Shown here piece by piece: positions 52,406 to 62,406 of a stretch of DNA of 64,000 nucleotides. Every line of letters begins with the position of its first letter. Position 1 is the stretch's first letter. Source of the DNA: JAHRVQ01 sp029941905 (GTDB lineage Bacteria; Pseudomonadota; Gammaproteobacteria; Pseudomonadales; Azotimanducaceae); assembly GCA_029941905.1 (NCBI GenBank), contig JAPYTQ010000004.1, positions 153,969 through 217,968 of the forward strand. Reading direction: 5' to 3'. The position numbers and the translations under genes are program-made. Under the pieces are notes generated by a model, which was not told the origin of the DNA, did not search any database, and saw only the letters and a program-made list of their open reading frames with translations.

Positions 52406-54544
52406 TTGCGTTGGACTGCATTATTCTGTCTGGTATTCATATCGGTCGCTCACGCGGACCTGGATAAAATTCGACTCATCAATGCGGAATCAGACCCCGG
52501 TTGGCTGACCCACGCCCGGACCTACTCAGAAGACCGGGAATCGCCACTTACTCAGATTAACCCGGATAACATTGCTGACCTTGGCCTTGCCTGGTATTTC
52601 GATACCGGGACGAAACGCGGCCTGGAAGCTTCTCCCATTGTGATTGATGGAGTGATATACACCTCGGGTTCCTGGAGCAAGGTATTTGCGAACGACGCCG
52701 TCAGCGGCACAGCTTTATGGTCCTATGATCCCGAAGTACCCCGGTCATGGGGTGTGAATGCCTGCTGCGATGTCGTGAATCGTGGTGTCGCTGCAATGGG
52801 GAATCGAATATTTTTCGGTACCATTGACGGCCGCCTGATCGCCTTGAATCGTGAGACCGGTGAGCTGGACTGGGAAACCGTTACCATCGACCCATCCCGA
52901 CCCTACACGATTACCGGTGCGCCTCGGGTGGTGAATGACACAGTGATTATAGGTAATGGTGGTGCCGAGTACGGCGTCAGGGGCTATGTCTCTGCATACG
53001 ATATAGAGACCGGCAAAGTTCGCTGGCGGTTTTATACCGTGCCCGGCAATCCTGCCTTTCCGCCTGAATCCAAAGCCATGGAAATGGCCGCCAAAACCTG
53101 GACAGGTGATGTGTACTGGAAAGTCGGTGGTGGTGGTACGGTGTGGGATTCCATGGCTTATGACCCGGATCTGGATTTACTCTACATCGGCGTTGGCAAT
53201 GGTTCGCCCTGGAGTCGCAAGGTCAGGAGTCCCGGTGGCGGCGATAACCTTTTCCTTTCTTCGATCGTGGCTGTTAATGCCACCACGGGAACCTACGTCT
53301 GGCATTACCAGACAACACCTGCAGACAACTGGGACTACACCGCAACCCAGCATATTATTCTTGCGGACCTGGAGGTGAATGGCGAGAGGCGTAAAACCCT
53401 GATGCAGGCCCCTAAAAATGGTTTCTTCTATGTGCTGGATCGAACCAACGGTGAGTTAATCTCGGCTGAAAAATATGTGCCGGTGACATGGGCGACTCAT
53501 GTCGATATCGAAACAGGTCGGCCGGTTGAATCAGAAACAGCGGATCACTCGGTGGAATCCCAGAGCACGAGCCCGGCGTCATTGGGTGGTCACAACTGGC
53601 AACCCATGGCCTACAACAGTGCAACGGGGCTGGTGTACATCCCGGCCATGCAAAATATGGAAGAATTCAGTACCACGACAGATTTTCAATACAATAAAGG
53701 TGGTCACTGGAATCTTGGCCGAAATGAAAACCCCGATGACCCGTTTGCTTCAATCGACCCGACGATGCTGCTGCCGATGATGAAACACTTTATGCGTGGT
53801 CGACTGATTGCCTGGGATCCGGTTGAACAGGAGGAAGCCTGGCGGGTTGAGCATGCAACCATGTGGAATGGCGGATTGTTAACCACCCGCTCCAATCTGG
53901 TATTTCAGGGTAACGGCAGTGGAAAATTTGTCGCCTATCGGGCTGATACCGGTGAGCGAGTCTGGGAACATGACGCTGGCAACGGCATAATTGCTCCCCC
54001 CATCAGCTATGAAATAGACGGGGAGCAGTATATTGCTGTCATGGCGGGTTGGGGTGGTGCCGTTGGATTGATTATTGCACAGCCAGAAGCTGTGGGTGGT
54101 GGGTCGGGTCGATTGCTGGTCTACAAACTGGGCGGTAAGACGGTCTTGCCCGCCAGCGATGCGCCGCAGGCCCCGTTTCCCATTCCACCCCCTCGGTCTG
54201 ATGATGAGGAATCCGTGGCAAGAGGATCATTCCTATATAACAAGCACTGCTTTCGCTGTCACGGTGTCGGCCTTGTGTCTACGGGGCTGGTGGTCGACCT
54301 TAGATATATGACGGAGGCCAGTCACTCGTTATTTGATGATATTGTTCTCAAAGGTATTTTCAGCCCCCTGGGCATGGTCAGCTTTGCAGATGTGCTTTCT
54401 ACTGATGATGCAGACGATATCCATAACTACATTATCGATTCAGCCAATAATAAATATGATGACGATCAGTCTTTTGAATGGTGGATAAACACCCGGCTGT
54501 GGGTTTACGATAAGCTGGGAGCCGTTATCAGCATTTTTCTTTAA
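52406..54544 (+). CDS. PQQ-dependent quinohemoprotein alcohol dehydrogenase
   Basis: Periplasmic type II-like alcohol dehydrogenase of 712 residues: signal peptide (about 1-17), eight-bladed beta-propeller with the typical W-motifs (ALWSYDPEVP), a vicinal Cys-Cys pair near 120 (NACCDVV) that contacts PQQ, and a C-terminal cytochrome c domain with CFRCH (CxxCH) near 614-618. It oxidises alcohols and passes electrons to the respiratory chain. Start is a TTG at 52406 with GGAG eight bases upstream. The zinc alcohol dehydrogenase and BVMO genes follow, so it may act on the same alicyclic alcohol. No PQQ biosynthesis genes are in the window. Confidence 0.88.
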   Translation: MRWTALFCLVFISVAHADLDKIRLINAESDPGWLTHARTYSEDRESPLTQINPDNIADLGLAWYFDTGTKRGLEASPIVIDGVIYTSGSWSKVFANDAVSGTALWSYDPEVPRSWGVNACCDVVNRGVAAMGNRIFFGTIDGRLIALNRETGELDWETVTIDPSRPYTITGAPRVVNDTVIIGNGGAEYGVRGYVSAYDIETGKVRWRFYTVPGNPAFPPESKAMEMAAKTWTGDVYWKVGGGGTVWDSMAYDPDLDLLYIGVGNGSPWSRKVRSPGGGDNLFLSSIVAVNATTGTYVWHYQTTPADNWDYTATQHIILADLEVNGERRKTLMQAPKNGFFYVLDRTNGELISAEKYVPVTWATHVDIETGRPVESETADHSVESQSTSPASLGGHNWQPMAYNSATGLVYIPAMQNMEEFSTTTDFQYNKGGHWNLGRNENPDDPFASIDPTMLLPMMKHFMRGRLIAWDPVEQEEAWRVEHATMWNGGLLTTRSNLVFQGNGSGKFVAYRADTGERVWEHDAGNGIIAPPISYEIDGEQYIAVMAGWGGAVGLIIAQPEAVGGGSGRLLVYKLGGKTVLPASDAPQAPFPIPPPRSDDEESVARGSFLYNKHCFRCHGVGLVSTGLVVDLRYMTEASHSLFDDIVLKGIFSPLGMVSFADVLSTDDADDIHNYIIDSANNKYDDDQSFEWWINTRLWVYDKLGAVISIFL

Positions 54545-54593
54545 AACCGCGGATTGATACCACAGGTACGCTCCAGAACAGGGGGATACGAGC

Positions 54594-55691
54594 ATGACTA
54601 TACCTCAGAAGAGTTTTTCGATGGTCTTAACCGCGAACAAGACGCTCGAGCCCATGGATATCGCCATACCTGATATTGATGATGAATCTGCACTGCTGCG
54701 GATCGAAACCTGCGGCATTTGCGGTAGTGACTATGAGCAATTCGAAGGCGAGTTGAGAACCCCCATGCCGGTGATACCAGGCCATGAACCCCTGGGTATT
54801 ATTGAAAAGATTGGTGACAAGGCGGCACAACGTTGGGGTGTTGATGTGGGTGACCGGGTAGCGGTAGAGACGATGCTTGCCTGTAAACACTGCCAGCCCT
54901 GTCTGGGCGGTCGCTACCATCTTTGTGACTCCCGAAAAATATACTCTTATATCCCCTTGTCGGAAGGTGCAGGTCTGTGGGGAGCTTATTCCCAGTACAT
55001 GTTCCTTCACGCTAACAGTATTGTGCACAAGGTTGACGCCGGTCTCAGACCAGAGATAGCCGTCATGTTTAATCCGTTAGGTGCCGGATTTCGCTGGGCT
55101 GTGGAGATTCCCAATGCTCAACCGGGTGATACTGTGGTGGTCATGGGGCCTGGTCAGCGGGGTCTAGCCAGTGTCATCGCCCTGAAGTCGGTCGGCGTGC
55201 AAAATATAATTGTCACCGGGCTCGCTGCAGATGCGAATAAAATGGCGCTGGCAAAACACTATGGTGCCACCCATACCATTGACGTGCAGAATGAAAACCC
55301 GATTCACAGGGTGAAAGAGATTACTGATGGGCGGGGCGCAGACATCGTGGTCGATGTGTCTTCCTATGCGACGGAACCCGTGGCCCAGGCGTTGCAAATG
55401 GTGAAGATGGGTGGTGATATTGTACTGGCCGGTGTTAAAGGGTTCAGGGCGGTTGATCAGTTTATTTCCGACTATGTGGTCTTGAAGGAAATCACCATTC
55501 ACGGTGCTATCGGTGTAACATCGACTGGTTATCGTAAAGCGATTAACCTGATCGAGACGAGTGATATCGAGTTTGAGAAAATGCACACCCATGATTTCGA
55601 CCTGGCAGATGCGGAACTCGCCATTAAAACGCTTGCCAGGCAAATTGAAGGTGAGGAATCTATCCACTCTTGCCTGATTCCCCCGGTTTGA
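54594..55691 (+). CDS. Zinc-dependent alcohol dehydrogenase (MDR superfamily)
   Basis: Medium-chain dehydrogenase of 365 residues. Catalytic zinc ligands: Cys and Asp in CGICGSDYEQFEG and His-Glu in PGHEPLG; the structural zinc cluster CKHCQPCLGGRYHLC is complete, unlike the enzyme at 20359. The Rossmann motif is VVMGPGQRGLASV and the product-side strand GGDIVLAGVKG. It would oxidise a secondary alcohol to ketone with NAD(P). AGGGGG lies before the ATG. The BVMO gene starts about 80 bases after the stop, consistent with an alcohol-to-ketone-to-ester sequence. Confidence 0.9.
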   Translation: MTIPQKSFSMVLTANKTLEPMDIAIPDIDDESALLRIETCGICGSDYEQFEGELRTPMPVIPGHEPLGIIEKIGDKAAQRWGVDVGDRVAVETMLACKHCQPCLGGRYHLCDSRKIYSYIPLSEGAGLWGAYSQYMFLHANSIVHKVDAGLRPEIAVMFNPLGAGFRWAVEIPNAQPGDTVVVMGPGQRGLASVIALKSVGVQNIIVTGLAADANKMALAKHYGATHTIDVQNENPIHRVKEITDGRGADIVVDVSSYATEPVAQALQMVKMGGDIVLAGVKGFRAVDQFISDYVVLKEITIHGAIGVTSTGYRKAINLIETSDIEFEKMHTHDFDLADAELAIKTLARQIEGEESIHSCLIPPV

Positions 55692-55771
55692 TGAGTGGAA
55701 TCAATGAGTACCACAACCCCATAAACAAAACACATTCCAATAAACAAAGAATGCAAAAGGCGATTAATGAC

Positions 55772-57367
55772 ATGTCTGAACAAAAGGTAGTTGATGCAGT
55801 CGTAGTAGGCGCTGGTTTCGCCGGTATGTATATGGTTCACAAGCTCACGCAGCTGGGGCTCAAGGTACAGGCCTTTGAAGCTGGCACGGGTGTGGGTGGA
55901 ACCTGGTACTGGAATCGTTATCCTGGTGCCAGAGTCGATATCGAAAGTATGGAGTACTCTTATCAGTTTTCCGAGGAACTGCAGCAGGAATGGAATTGGA
56001 CAGAACGCTATGCCCCGCAGGCTGAATTGCTGGACTACGCCAACCATGTCGCAGATCGTTTTGATCTGAAGGGACATTTTCAGTTTGAAACTAAAGTTGT
56101 CAGTGCAATTTATGACGAGCAGGCACGCAGGTGGCAGGTACAGACCGATGATGGTGTCGTAACATCGGCCAAATACTGCATCATGGCAACCGGTTGTCTG
56201 TCTTCGATGAACACACCGGATATTGCCGGTCTTGATTTATTTAAAGGGGATGTTTACCACACCGGCAGCTGGCCCCATGAAGCCGTTGATTTCACCGGTA
56301 TGAAAGTCGGTGTTATTGGCACGGGTTCTTCTGCAATCCAGTCGATCCCGGTTATTGCGGAACAAGCTGAACACCTGACTGTGTTTCAGAGAACCGCCAA
56401 TTACTCGGTACCTGCCCATAACCAGGCACTTAAGCCTGAGTTTGTGGAAAACATCAAATCCAATTACAAGGAATTTCGAGCACAAAACAGCCAGCATGCG
56501 TTTGCTGCCAGCTTTGAGCCGGACGACGACCTGGCAGTTGAAGCGACAAAGGAAACCCAGCGTGCGAGATACCAGGAGCGATGGGACTATGGTGGTTTAG
56601 GATTCCTGACCTCCTTTGGTGACCTGATTTCTGATCAGGACGCCAACGAGACAGCAAAGGCTTTTATTCACGGAAAAATCGAGAGTATTGTCGACGATCC
56701 GGAGACTGCTGCCTTGCTGAGCCCGCAGCAAACAGTCGGTTGTAAGCGGCTTTGTGTTGATACCGGATACTACGCGACATTTAATCGAGCCAACGTACAG
56801 CTTGTGGATGTGAGCGAGCATCCTGTTGACCAGGCGACCAAATCCAGTGTGGTCAGTCACGATGTTGAGTATCCTCTTGATGCCCTGATTTTTGCCACGG
56901 GATTTGATGCAATGACCGGCTCCTTGATGAAAATCGGTATTCAGGGAAAGTCGGGGTTAACCCTGGAAAAGAAATGGGCGGCGGGTCCACGGACATTTCT
57001 TGGCCTGAGTACTTCCGGATTTCCCAATTTTTTTATTATCAGCGGCCCGGGCAGCCCTTCGGTGCTAACGAACATGATGGTGTCTATTGAACAGCATGTG
57101 AACTGGATTGGTGACTGTATTGGATACCTGCAGCAGCACAACCTCAGTGCGATTGAGGCGACACTCGATGCTGAAAACGACTGGGTCGACGAGGTCAACG
57201 AGGTCGCGAACGAGACCTTGTTTCCGACCTGCAACTCCTGGTACCTGGGCGCCAATGTCCCGGGTAAACCCAGAGTATTCATGCCCTATCTGGGCTTTCC
57301 TCCTTATGTAGAAAAATGTGATGAGGTGGCAAAAAATGGATATGAAGGATTCTCCCTGAGTAACTGA
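55772..57367 (+). CDS. Flavin-dependent Baeyer-Villiger-type monooxygenase 1
   Basis: Class B flavin monooxygenase of 531 residues. FAD Rossmann motif VVVGAGFAGMYM near 10-21, NADPH motif VGVIGTGSSAIQ, and the BVMO fingerprint FKGDVYHTGSWPHE (F-x-G-x3-H-x3-W-P). Such enzymes insert oxygen next to ketone carbonyls. ATG 55772 is preferred; it follows AAGG about ten bases upstream, whereas the open frame extends back to 55670 with no recognisable conservation. Lies in one cluster with the alcohol dehydrogenases and a second BVMO. Confidence 0.92.
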   Translation: MSEQKVVDAVVVGAGFAGMYMVHKLTQLGLKVQAFEAGTGVGGTWYWNRYPGARVDIESMEYSYQFSEELQQEWNWTERYAPQAELLDYANHVADRFDLKGHFQFETKVVSAIYDEQARRWQVQTDDGVVTSAKYCIMATGCLSSMNTPDIAGLDLFKGDVYHTGSWPHEAVDFTGMKVGVIGTGSSAIQSIPVIAEQAEHLTVFQRTANYSVPAHNQALKPEFVENIKSNYKEFRAQNSQHAFAASFEPDDDLAVEATKETQRARYQERWDYGGLGFLTSFGDLISDQDANETAKAFIHGKIESIVDDPETAALLSPQQTVGCKRLCVDTGYYATFNRANVQLVDVSEHPVDQATKSSVVSHDVEYPLDALIFATGFDAMTGSLMKIGIQGKSGLTLEKKWAAGPRTFLGLSTSGFPNFFIISGPGSPSVLTNMMVSIEQHVNWIGDCIGYLQQHNLSAIEATLDAENDWVDEVNEVANETLFPTCNSWYLGANVPGKPRVFMPYLGFPPYVEKCDEVAKNGYEGFSLSN

Positions 57368-57505
57368 TCCTAGCGTTACCCGCGTCGCTTTCATGAATTG
57401 ACTTATCCACGAATATTCGCGTGTCTAATTCTCCTAGATCAAATTGTGCACGCCCGTTTAAATGTGCGCCTCACAAGATACCAGTAACTTTTTGGAGCAT
57501 TAAGA

Positions 57506-59308
57506 ATGACAGACACTTCTACAGCAGAGCTTGGATTCGATCCTGACGCATTGCGGGAAAAATACCGTGTGGAGCGAGACAAGCGCCTGAGAGAAGATGG
57601 TAACCAGCAGTACCAGGAGGTTAATGGGGATTTTTCACGTTATGTGGACGACCCCTACGTTGAACCCGGATTTAGCCGTGATCCCCTCGAAGATGAAGTC
57701 GACGTAGTGGTCATTGGCGGTGGATTTGGTGGTCTGTTGACCGGAGCCCGTTTGAAAGAAGCCGGTATCAGTGACGTCCGTATTATTGAGAAAGGCGGTG
57801 ACTTCGGCGGTACCTGGTACTGGAACCGTTACCCCGGGGCCGCTTGCGACGTTGAGTCCTATGTGTATCTGCCCTTATGTGAAGAACTGGACTTTGTGCC
57901 GAAAGAAAAATACACCCATGCACCAGAAATACTGGCTCACAGTAAGGCAATTGGTGAAAAATTTGACCTGTATGCCAATGCCTGTTTCCAGACGGAAGTG
58001 ACCGAACTGCAATGGGATGAAGAAATCTCTCGCTGGATTATCAAAACAAATCGAAACGATAAGATGAAAGCACGTTTTGTCTGTATGTCCAACGGCCCAT
58101 TGAATCGACCCAAGTTGCCGGGTATCAAGGGTATAGATGATTTCAAGGGGCATACCTTCCACACCAGTCGATGGGACTACAAATATACCGGTGGTGGTCC
58201 TGAAGGCAATTTAAGTGGTTTGAAGGGAAAACGTGTCGGTGTAATAGGCACGGGTGCTACAGCGGTTCAGTGTGTCCCGCACCTGGGGAAAGCCGCGGAA
58301 GAATTGTTTGTTTTCCAACGCACGCCGTCTTCGATCGATGTAAGGGCTAACCGGCCAACAGATCCTGAGTGGGAGGCAAGTCTCGAGCCTGGCTGGCAGA
58401 AGAGAAGGATGGATAACTTCAACGTGCTGGTTTCCGGTGGCTACCAGGAAGAAGATCTTGTCAACGATGGCTGGACTGAGATTATTCGCAATCTTGCGAC
58501 CATGGTTAACTTCAAATCTGATACGCCTCTCTCTCCAGAAGAACTTGGAGCAAAGATGGAACTGGCGGACTTTCAGAAAATGGAACAGATCCGGAGCCGC
58601 GCCGATGAAGTGGTTGACGATGAGAATACCGCAGAGTCATTGAAGCCCTATTACCGACAGTTCTGTAAACGACCTTGCTTTAATGACGAATACCTCGATG
58701 CATTTAACTTGCCTGGCGTGGAACTGATTGACACAGAAGGCAAGGGGATTGATAGAATTACCGAGAAGGGTGTGGTTGCCAACGGGGTTACTTACGAGCT
58801 CGACTGCCTGATCTTTGCCACCGGGTTTGAAGTCGGTACGCAATACACCCGACGATCAGGTTATGATCTTGTTGGGCGCGATGGCCTCAGGCTGAGTGAC
58901 AAATGGTCTGATGGTGTTTCAACATTGCACGGCATGCATACCCGGGGATTTCCTAATTGCTTTATCATCAGCCAGGCACAGTCCGGCTTTACGGTGAACT
59001 TTCCCCATGCCATGAATGAACAGGCGATTCATATCTCCTACATTATTGATCACTGCATGGGAGGTAACGTGCAGACTATAGAGGCGACAGAGGAATCCGA
59101 AACTGCATGGGTTGAGGAAATTGTTGGCCTGTCGCGCTTCAGTCAGAGCTATCAGGCATCGTGCACGCCGGGATATTACAACAACGAGGGTAAGCCGAAC
59201 CCACTAAGCATCAAGAACGGCCCCTATGGCGGCGGCTCCGTGGCATTCTTCAAGAAGCTGGAAGACTGGCGTGATGAAGGAACCCTGGAGGGTTTGAAAC
59301 TCGGCTAG
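57506..59308 (+). CDS. Flavin-dependent Baeyer-Villiger-type monooxygenase 2
   Basis: Second class B flavin monooxygenase, 600 residues, with an N-terminal extension of about 65 residues before the FAD motif VVVIGGGFGGLLTG. The NADPH motif is VGVIGTGATAVQ and the BVMO fingerprint is FKGHTFHTSRWDYKY (F-x-G-x3-H-x3-W-D). The extension and fingerprint resemble the larger cyclopentadecanone- or cyclododecanone-type enzymes acting on bulky ketones, an inference. It differs clearly from BVMO 1, so is not a tandem duplicate. GGAG precedes the ATG. Confidence 0.92.
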   Translation: MTDTSTAELGFDPDALREKYRVERDKRLREDGNQQYQEVNGDFSRYVDDPYVEPGFSRDPLEDEVDVVVIGGGFGGLLTGARLKEAGISDVRIIEKGGDFGGTWYWNRYPGAACDVESYVYLPLCEELDFVPKEKYTHAPEILAHSKAIGEKFDLYANACFQTEVTELQWDEEISRWIIKTNRNDKMKARFVCMSNGPLNRPKLPGIKGIDDFKGHTFHTSRWDYKYTGGGPEGNLSGLKGKRVGVIGTGATAVQCVPHLGKAAEELFVFQRTPSSIDVRANRPTDPEWEASLEPGWQKRRMDNFNVLVSGGYQEEDLVNDGWTEIIRNLATMVNFKSDTPLSPEELGAKMELADFQKMEQIRSRADEVVDDENTAESLKPYYRQFCKRPCFNDEYLDAFNLPGVELIDTEGKGIDRITEKGVVANGVTYELDCLIFATGFEVGTQYTRRSGYDLVGRDGLRLSDKWSDGVSTLHGMHTRGFPNCFIISQAQSGFTVNFPHAMNEQAIHISYIIDHCMGGNVQTIEATEESETAWVEEIVGLSRFSQSYQASCTPGYYNNEGKPNPLSIKNGPYGGGSVAFFKKLEDWRDEGTLEGLKLG

Positions 59309-59348
59309 CAGGCTGACCGAGAATAGAACCTAGCGAGGGAAGCTGGTG

Positions 59349-60728
59349 TCAGGACCGCCGTCTAATACCGGTATCTACCTGCCGGATAATCCAGAACCAG
59401 CTCACGATTCCGAGCATTGCCATGGTTAATGCACCAGACATGAATATCCCGATGTAGCCAAACAGGTAATCTCCCAGCAATGCCAGGGGGATTGAAATCA
59501 CGATTGACTGGAGCACAGAGATCACCAGTGATGGCAGCGGTTTACCCAAGGCGTTGAATGTTGAAGTCGCGTTGGCGGTAATACCCATAAATCCCATGGC
59601 TAATGGGAGAATGCGCAGGTATATTACGGCGGCGTCAATGACACCAGGGTCATCATTGATCAGGGATACCAGGGTTTCTGCACTGACAAACAAAATCCCA
59701 TAAGCCACAACTCCCCACAGCAACGCGAACCTGTTCGCAAGTTTCAGCGCCAGTTTCACCCTGTCAAACAGCGCGGCTCCCCAGTTTTGCCCAATGAACG
59801 GTGCAACGCTCATGGACAGTGCGAAAACAACCATCATCACCATCGCCTCGATTCGGGAGGCAACGCCAAACCCAGCAACGACCACCACCCCATGGCCCGC
59901 AAGCAGACGGGTGATAACACTCATGGAGATTGGGCCGATCAGGTTGCTGGCTACCGCCGGTAAACCGACGTGTAAAATGTCGCGGCAGGAAGAGAAAAAT
60001 CCCTCGAAACGCAGATCGATTAGTTTGTCTCGAAATATAATCACATAGCTGTACATGGCGAAGCTCACCGAGCGCGCCAGCAGGAAACCGAGTGCGGCAC
60101 CGGCAAGACCCATTTCAGGAGCGCTCATCAATCCAAAAATAAAGAAAGGGGCGATGGTGACGTGTAACACTGATCCAATCGTCATCAGGTAACCTGGGGT
60201 AACTGCATCCCCAGCAGCCCTCATCAAGGTGGAACCCACCATGGCGACTGTGAAGAAGGGTAATCCCAGCAACCAGATCTGCATATAGCTGACCGTCAGG
60301 GGGAGGATCTTATCATTTGCACCCAACAAGCTGAAGAAGGTGCCGACATTGTTGTATGCAAGGGCAGTGAAAACCAATGTCAGCGCAATAACCAGGATGA
60401 AACAGTGAGTAATCAGTAGCTTCGCCCGCTGTGCATCGCCGAGCCCCATAGTTCGGGCAACTACGGAAGATGCGCCCACGCTCAGTCCCATGGCAATTCC
60501 CTGAAATATCATCACCAGGGGAAAAGTAAAACTTAACGCTGCTAACTCGTTAGTGCCCAAATTGCCTATGTAGATAGTTTCTACCAGTCCGGCGGTCATC
60601 ACTGAGATAAGGCCGAGGACCATATACCCGGTGAGTCGTATCAGGTGGGTATGGACGGCGCCCTGGGTGAAGTCCTTCGAATTCGAACTCGAACCGGGTT
60701 TTGGGATAATGTCTGCAGGCTTCCTCAA
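59349..60728 (-). CDS. MATE-family efflux transporter
   Basis: Multidrug and toxic-compound extrusion protein of 459 residues, about twelve hydrophobic segments. The opening MVLGLISVMTAGLVETIYIGNLGTNELAALSFTFPLVMIFQGIAMGLSVGASSVVARTMG carries the typical helix 1-2 features of NorM-type exporters, repeated in the second half. Uses a sodium or proton gradient to export cationic or other compounds. Start assigned to a TTG at 60728. Convergent with BVMO 2; gap of about 28 bases to the ThDP-enzyme gene upstream on the same strand. Confidence 0.88.
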   Translation of the reverse strand: MRKPADIIPKPGSSSNSKDFTQGAVHTHLIRLTGYMVLGLISVMTAGLVETIYIGNLGTNELAALSFTFPLVMIFQGIAMGLSVGASSVVARTMGLGDAQRAKLLITHCFILVIALTLVFTALAYNNVGTFFSLLGANDKILPLTVSYMQIWLLGLPFFTVAMVGSTLMRAAGDAVTPGYLMTIGSVLHVTIAPFFIFGLMSAPEMGLAGAALGFLLARSVSFAMYSYVIIFRDKLIDLRFEGFFSSCRDILHVGLPAVASNLIGPISMSVITRLLAGHGVVVVAGFGVASRIEAMVMMVVFALSMSVAPFIGQNWGAALFDRVKLALKLANRFALLWGVVAYGILFVSAETLVSLINDDPGVIDAAVIYLRILPLAMGFMGITANATSTFNALGKPLPSLVISVLQSIVISIPLALLGDYLFGYIGIFMSGALTMAMLGIVSWFWIIRQVDTGIRRRS

Positions 60729-60756
60729 TATTATTTCACCGCCATGTCACAAGTGA

Positions 60757-62406
60757 TTACATGCCCCACTTGTTCGCCATTGCCAGCACAGGCTCTTCCC
60801 GGGTAATAAACTCCAGTAGTACAGGCTTTCCTTGCTCAGTTTGTTCAATGCCTCTAGTCAAGGCTGCTCTCACTTCTGAGGCACGCTCGATTCGTTCGGC
60901 GTAGCCTCCCAGCGCCTGGGCGACCGCGGTGTAGTCTCCGCCCAGGGTACTGGAGTGGAATTTTTCAACAGCATCGGGCATGTAGGCACCATAACCACCC
61001 ATAACACCATTGTTGACTAACACAGTCATGATGGGCAGCTTTGCACGGGTTGCGGTTTCGAAGTCCATGCCTGACATCCCAAAGCCTGCGTCGCCCACGA
61101 AATTCACCGACAGCCAGTCAGGCCTGGCAAGCTTGGCCCCAAGCGCCATACCCAGACTGGATCCGAGGTGGGTTGATTTGCCCCAGCCGAGATAGCCGCG
61201 AGGATGGGTGACCTCATAAAAAGGCACGATCTGGTCCCGCGGATTACCGGCATCATGGGTGACAACAGATTGGGATTTATCAAACAATGTGTTCATTTCG
61301 TGAATTACACGGTAAGGGGAGATGGGGCCATCGTCGTCGCAATATAATCTGTCGGACCATTCTTCGAGGAATTCTGCCTTGAGTTGTGCAATCTCTGCGA
61401 TTGTCTCAGTAGCTGCTGGCCGACCATCGTCACCTAGCCTTTTTTTTGCCAGACGTATTAACTGGGCCAGTATCAGTTTGGCATCGCCAATAGCGGCACA
61501 GGCAACCGGGCGGCACTTACCGACATCAGATGGCTCGTTGGTTATCTGGCCGAGCGTCGCATCTTTTGGCATGCGCGCGGTGAAATCGTTGATGGTAAAG
61601 CTGGTACCAATACCCAATATAAAATCGGACTCGTTTGCGAAATGGCCTACTGCTTTTGAGAGGGTGCGACCCGCCGTGCCGAGGGCAAGTTCGTGATTTT
61701 CAGGAAAAGAGCTTTTACCCAGCAGGGACGTGGTCACCGGAATCTGAAGCAATTCAGACAGGATTTTCAGTTCATCCCAGGCCTCGGCATAGAGCACACC
61801 GTGACCGGCAATGATTAGTGGCTTTTGGGCGGCCAGGAGCATATCAAGGATTTCTGCTACATCGCGTTCATCCGCCTGGGATCGATGTCGTTTAGGCGAA
61901 TGATAATCCGGATCGTCCCCGGGGTATTTCCCCCACAACACACTGCTTTCAAGCAGTACAGGCCCTGTTTTGCCATTCTTCAGGGCCGCAAAAGCGTGCT
62001 CAAATTTGCGGCAGATCGTTTTTGGGTCATTAATCAGCCCCGCCATTTTTGTGATGTCACGGTACGAACGCGAGGCCATAAACTGGGGATCATAATCCTG
62101 CATGGCTGGCTGGTGTGCGCCGGGAAGCAGCAGTATCGGTGTGTTGTCACCGTAGGCCTGCGCCACAGCCGGGAAGCTGGCTTCGATGCCGGGACCGTCC
62201 TGGACCGCCACCGCGCCAATTTTTTTCCCGTTGTTCATACGGGTGTAGGCGTCGGCCATATTGATCGCTACGCGTTCTGTCCTGGCAATGATGGGGCGTA
62301 TGTTATTGGTGGCGGCGGAGTTAAAGAGTCGGTTGTTGGGAAATCCGATAAGAAACTCAATACCTTCCTTTTCCAGTATCCGCATTATAACGTCAGCGTT
62401 GCTCAT
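60757..62406 (-). CDS. ThDP-dependent acetolactate-synthase-like enzyme
   Basis: Thiamine-diphosphate enzyme of 549 residues in the three-domain acetolactate synthase/benzaldehyde-lyase/oxalyl-CoA decarboxylase layout. The N-terminal Pyr domain has the catalytic Glu in IARTERVA near 41-48; the middle domain is around 190-330; the PP domain has the Mg-ThDP motif GDAGFGMS...VNNG. Substrate may be a 2-keto acid or an acyl-CoA. AAGGG upstream of the ATG. Upstream (minus-strand sense) is the protease remnant region; downstream is the MATE exporter gene. Confidence 0.85.
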   Translation of the reverse strand: MSNADVIMRILEKEGIEFLIGFPNNRLFNSAATNNIRPIIARTERVAINMADAYTRMNNGKKIGAVAVQDGPGIEASFPAVAQAYGDNTPILLLPGAHQPAMQDYDPQFMASRSYRDITKMAGLINDPKTICRKFEHAFAALKNGKTGPVLLESSVLWGKYPGDDPDYHSPKRHRSQADERDVAEILDMLLAAQKPLIIAGHGVLYAEAWDELKILSELLQIPVTTSLLGKSSFPENHELALGTAGRTLSKAVGHFANESDFILGIGTSFTINDFTARMPKDATLGQITNEPSDVGKCRPVACAAIGDAKLILAQLIRLAKKRLGDDGRPAATETIAEIAQLKAEFLEEWSDRLYCDDDGPISPYRVIHEMNTLFDKSQSVVTHDAGNPRDQIVPFYEVTHPRGYLGWGKSTHLGSSLGMALGAKLARPDWLSVNFVGDAGFGMSGMDFETATRAKLPIMTVLVNNGVMGGYGAYMPDAVEKFHSSTLGGDYTAVAQALGGYAERIERASEVRAALTRGIEQTEQGKPVLLEFITREEPVLAMANKWGM

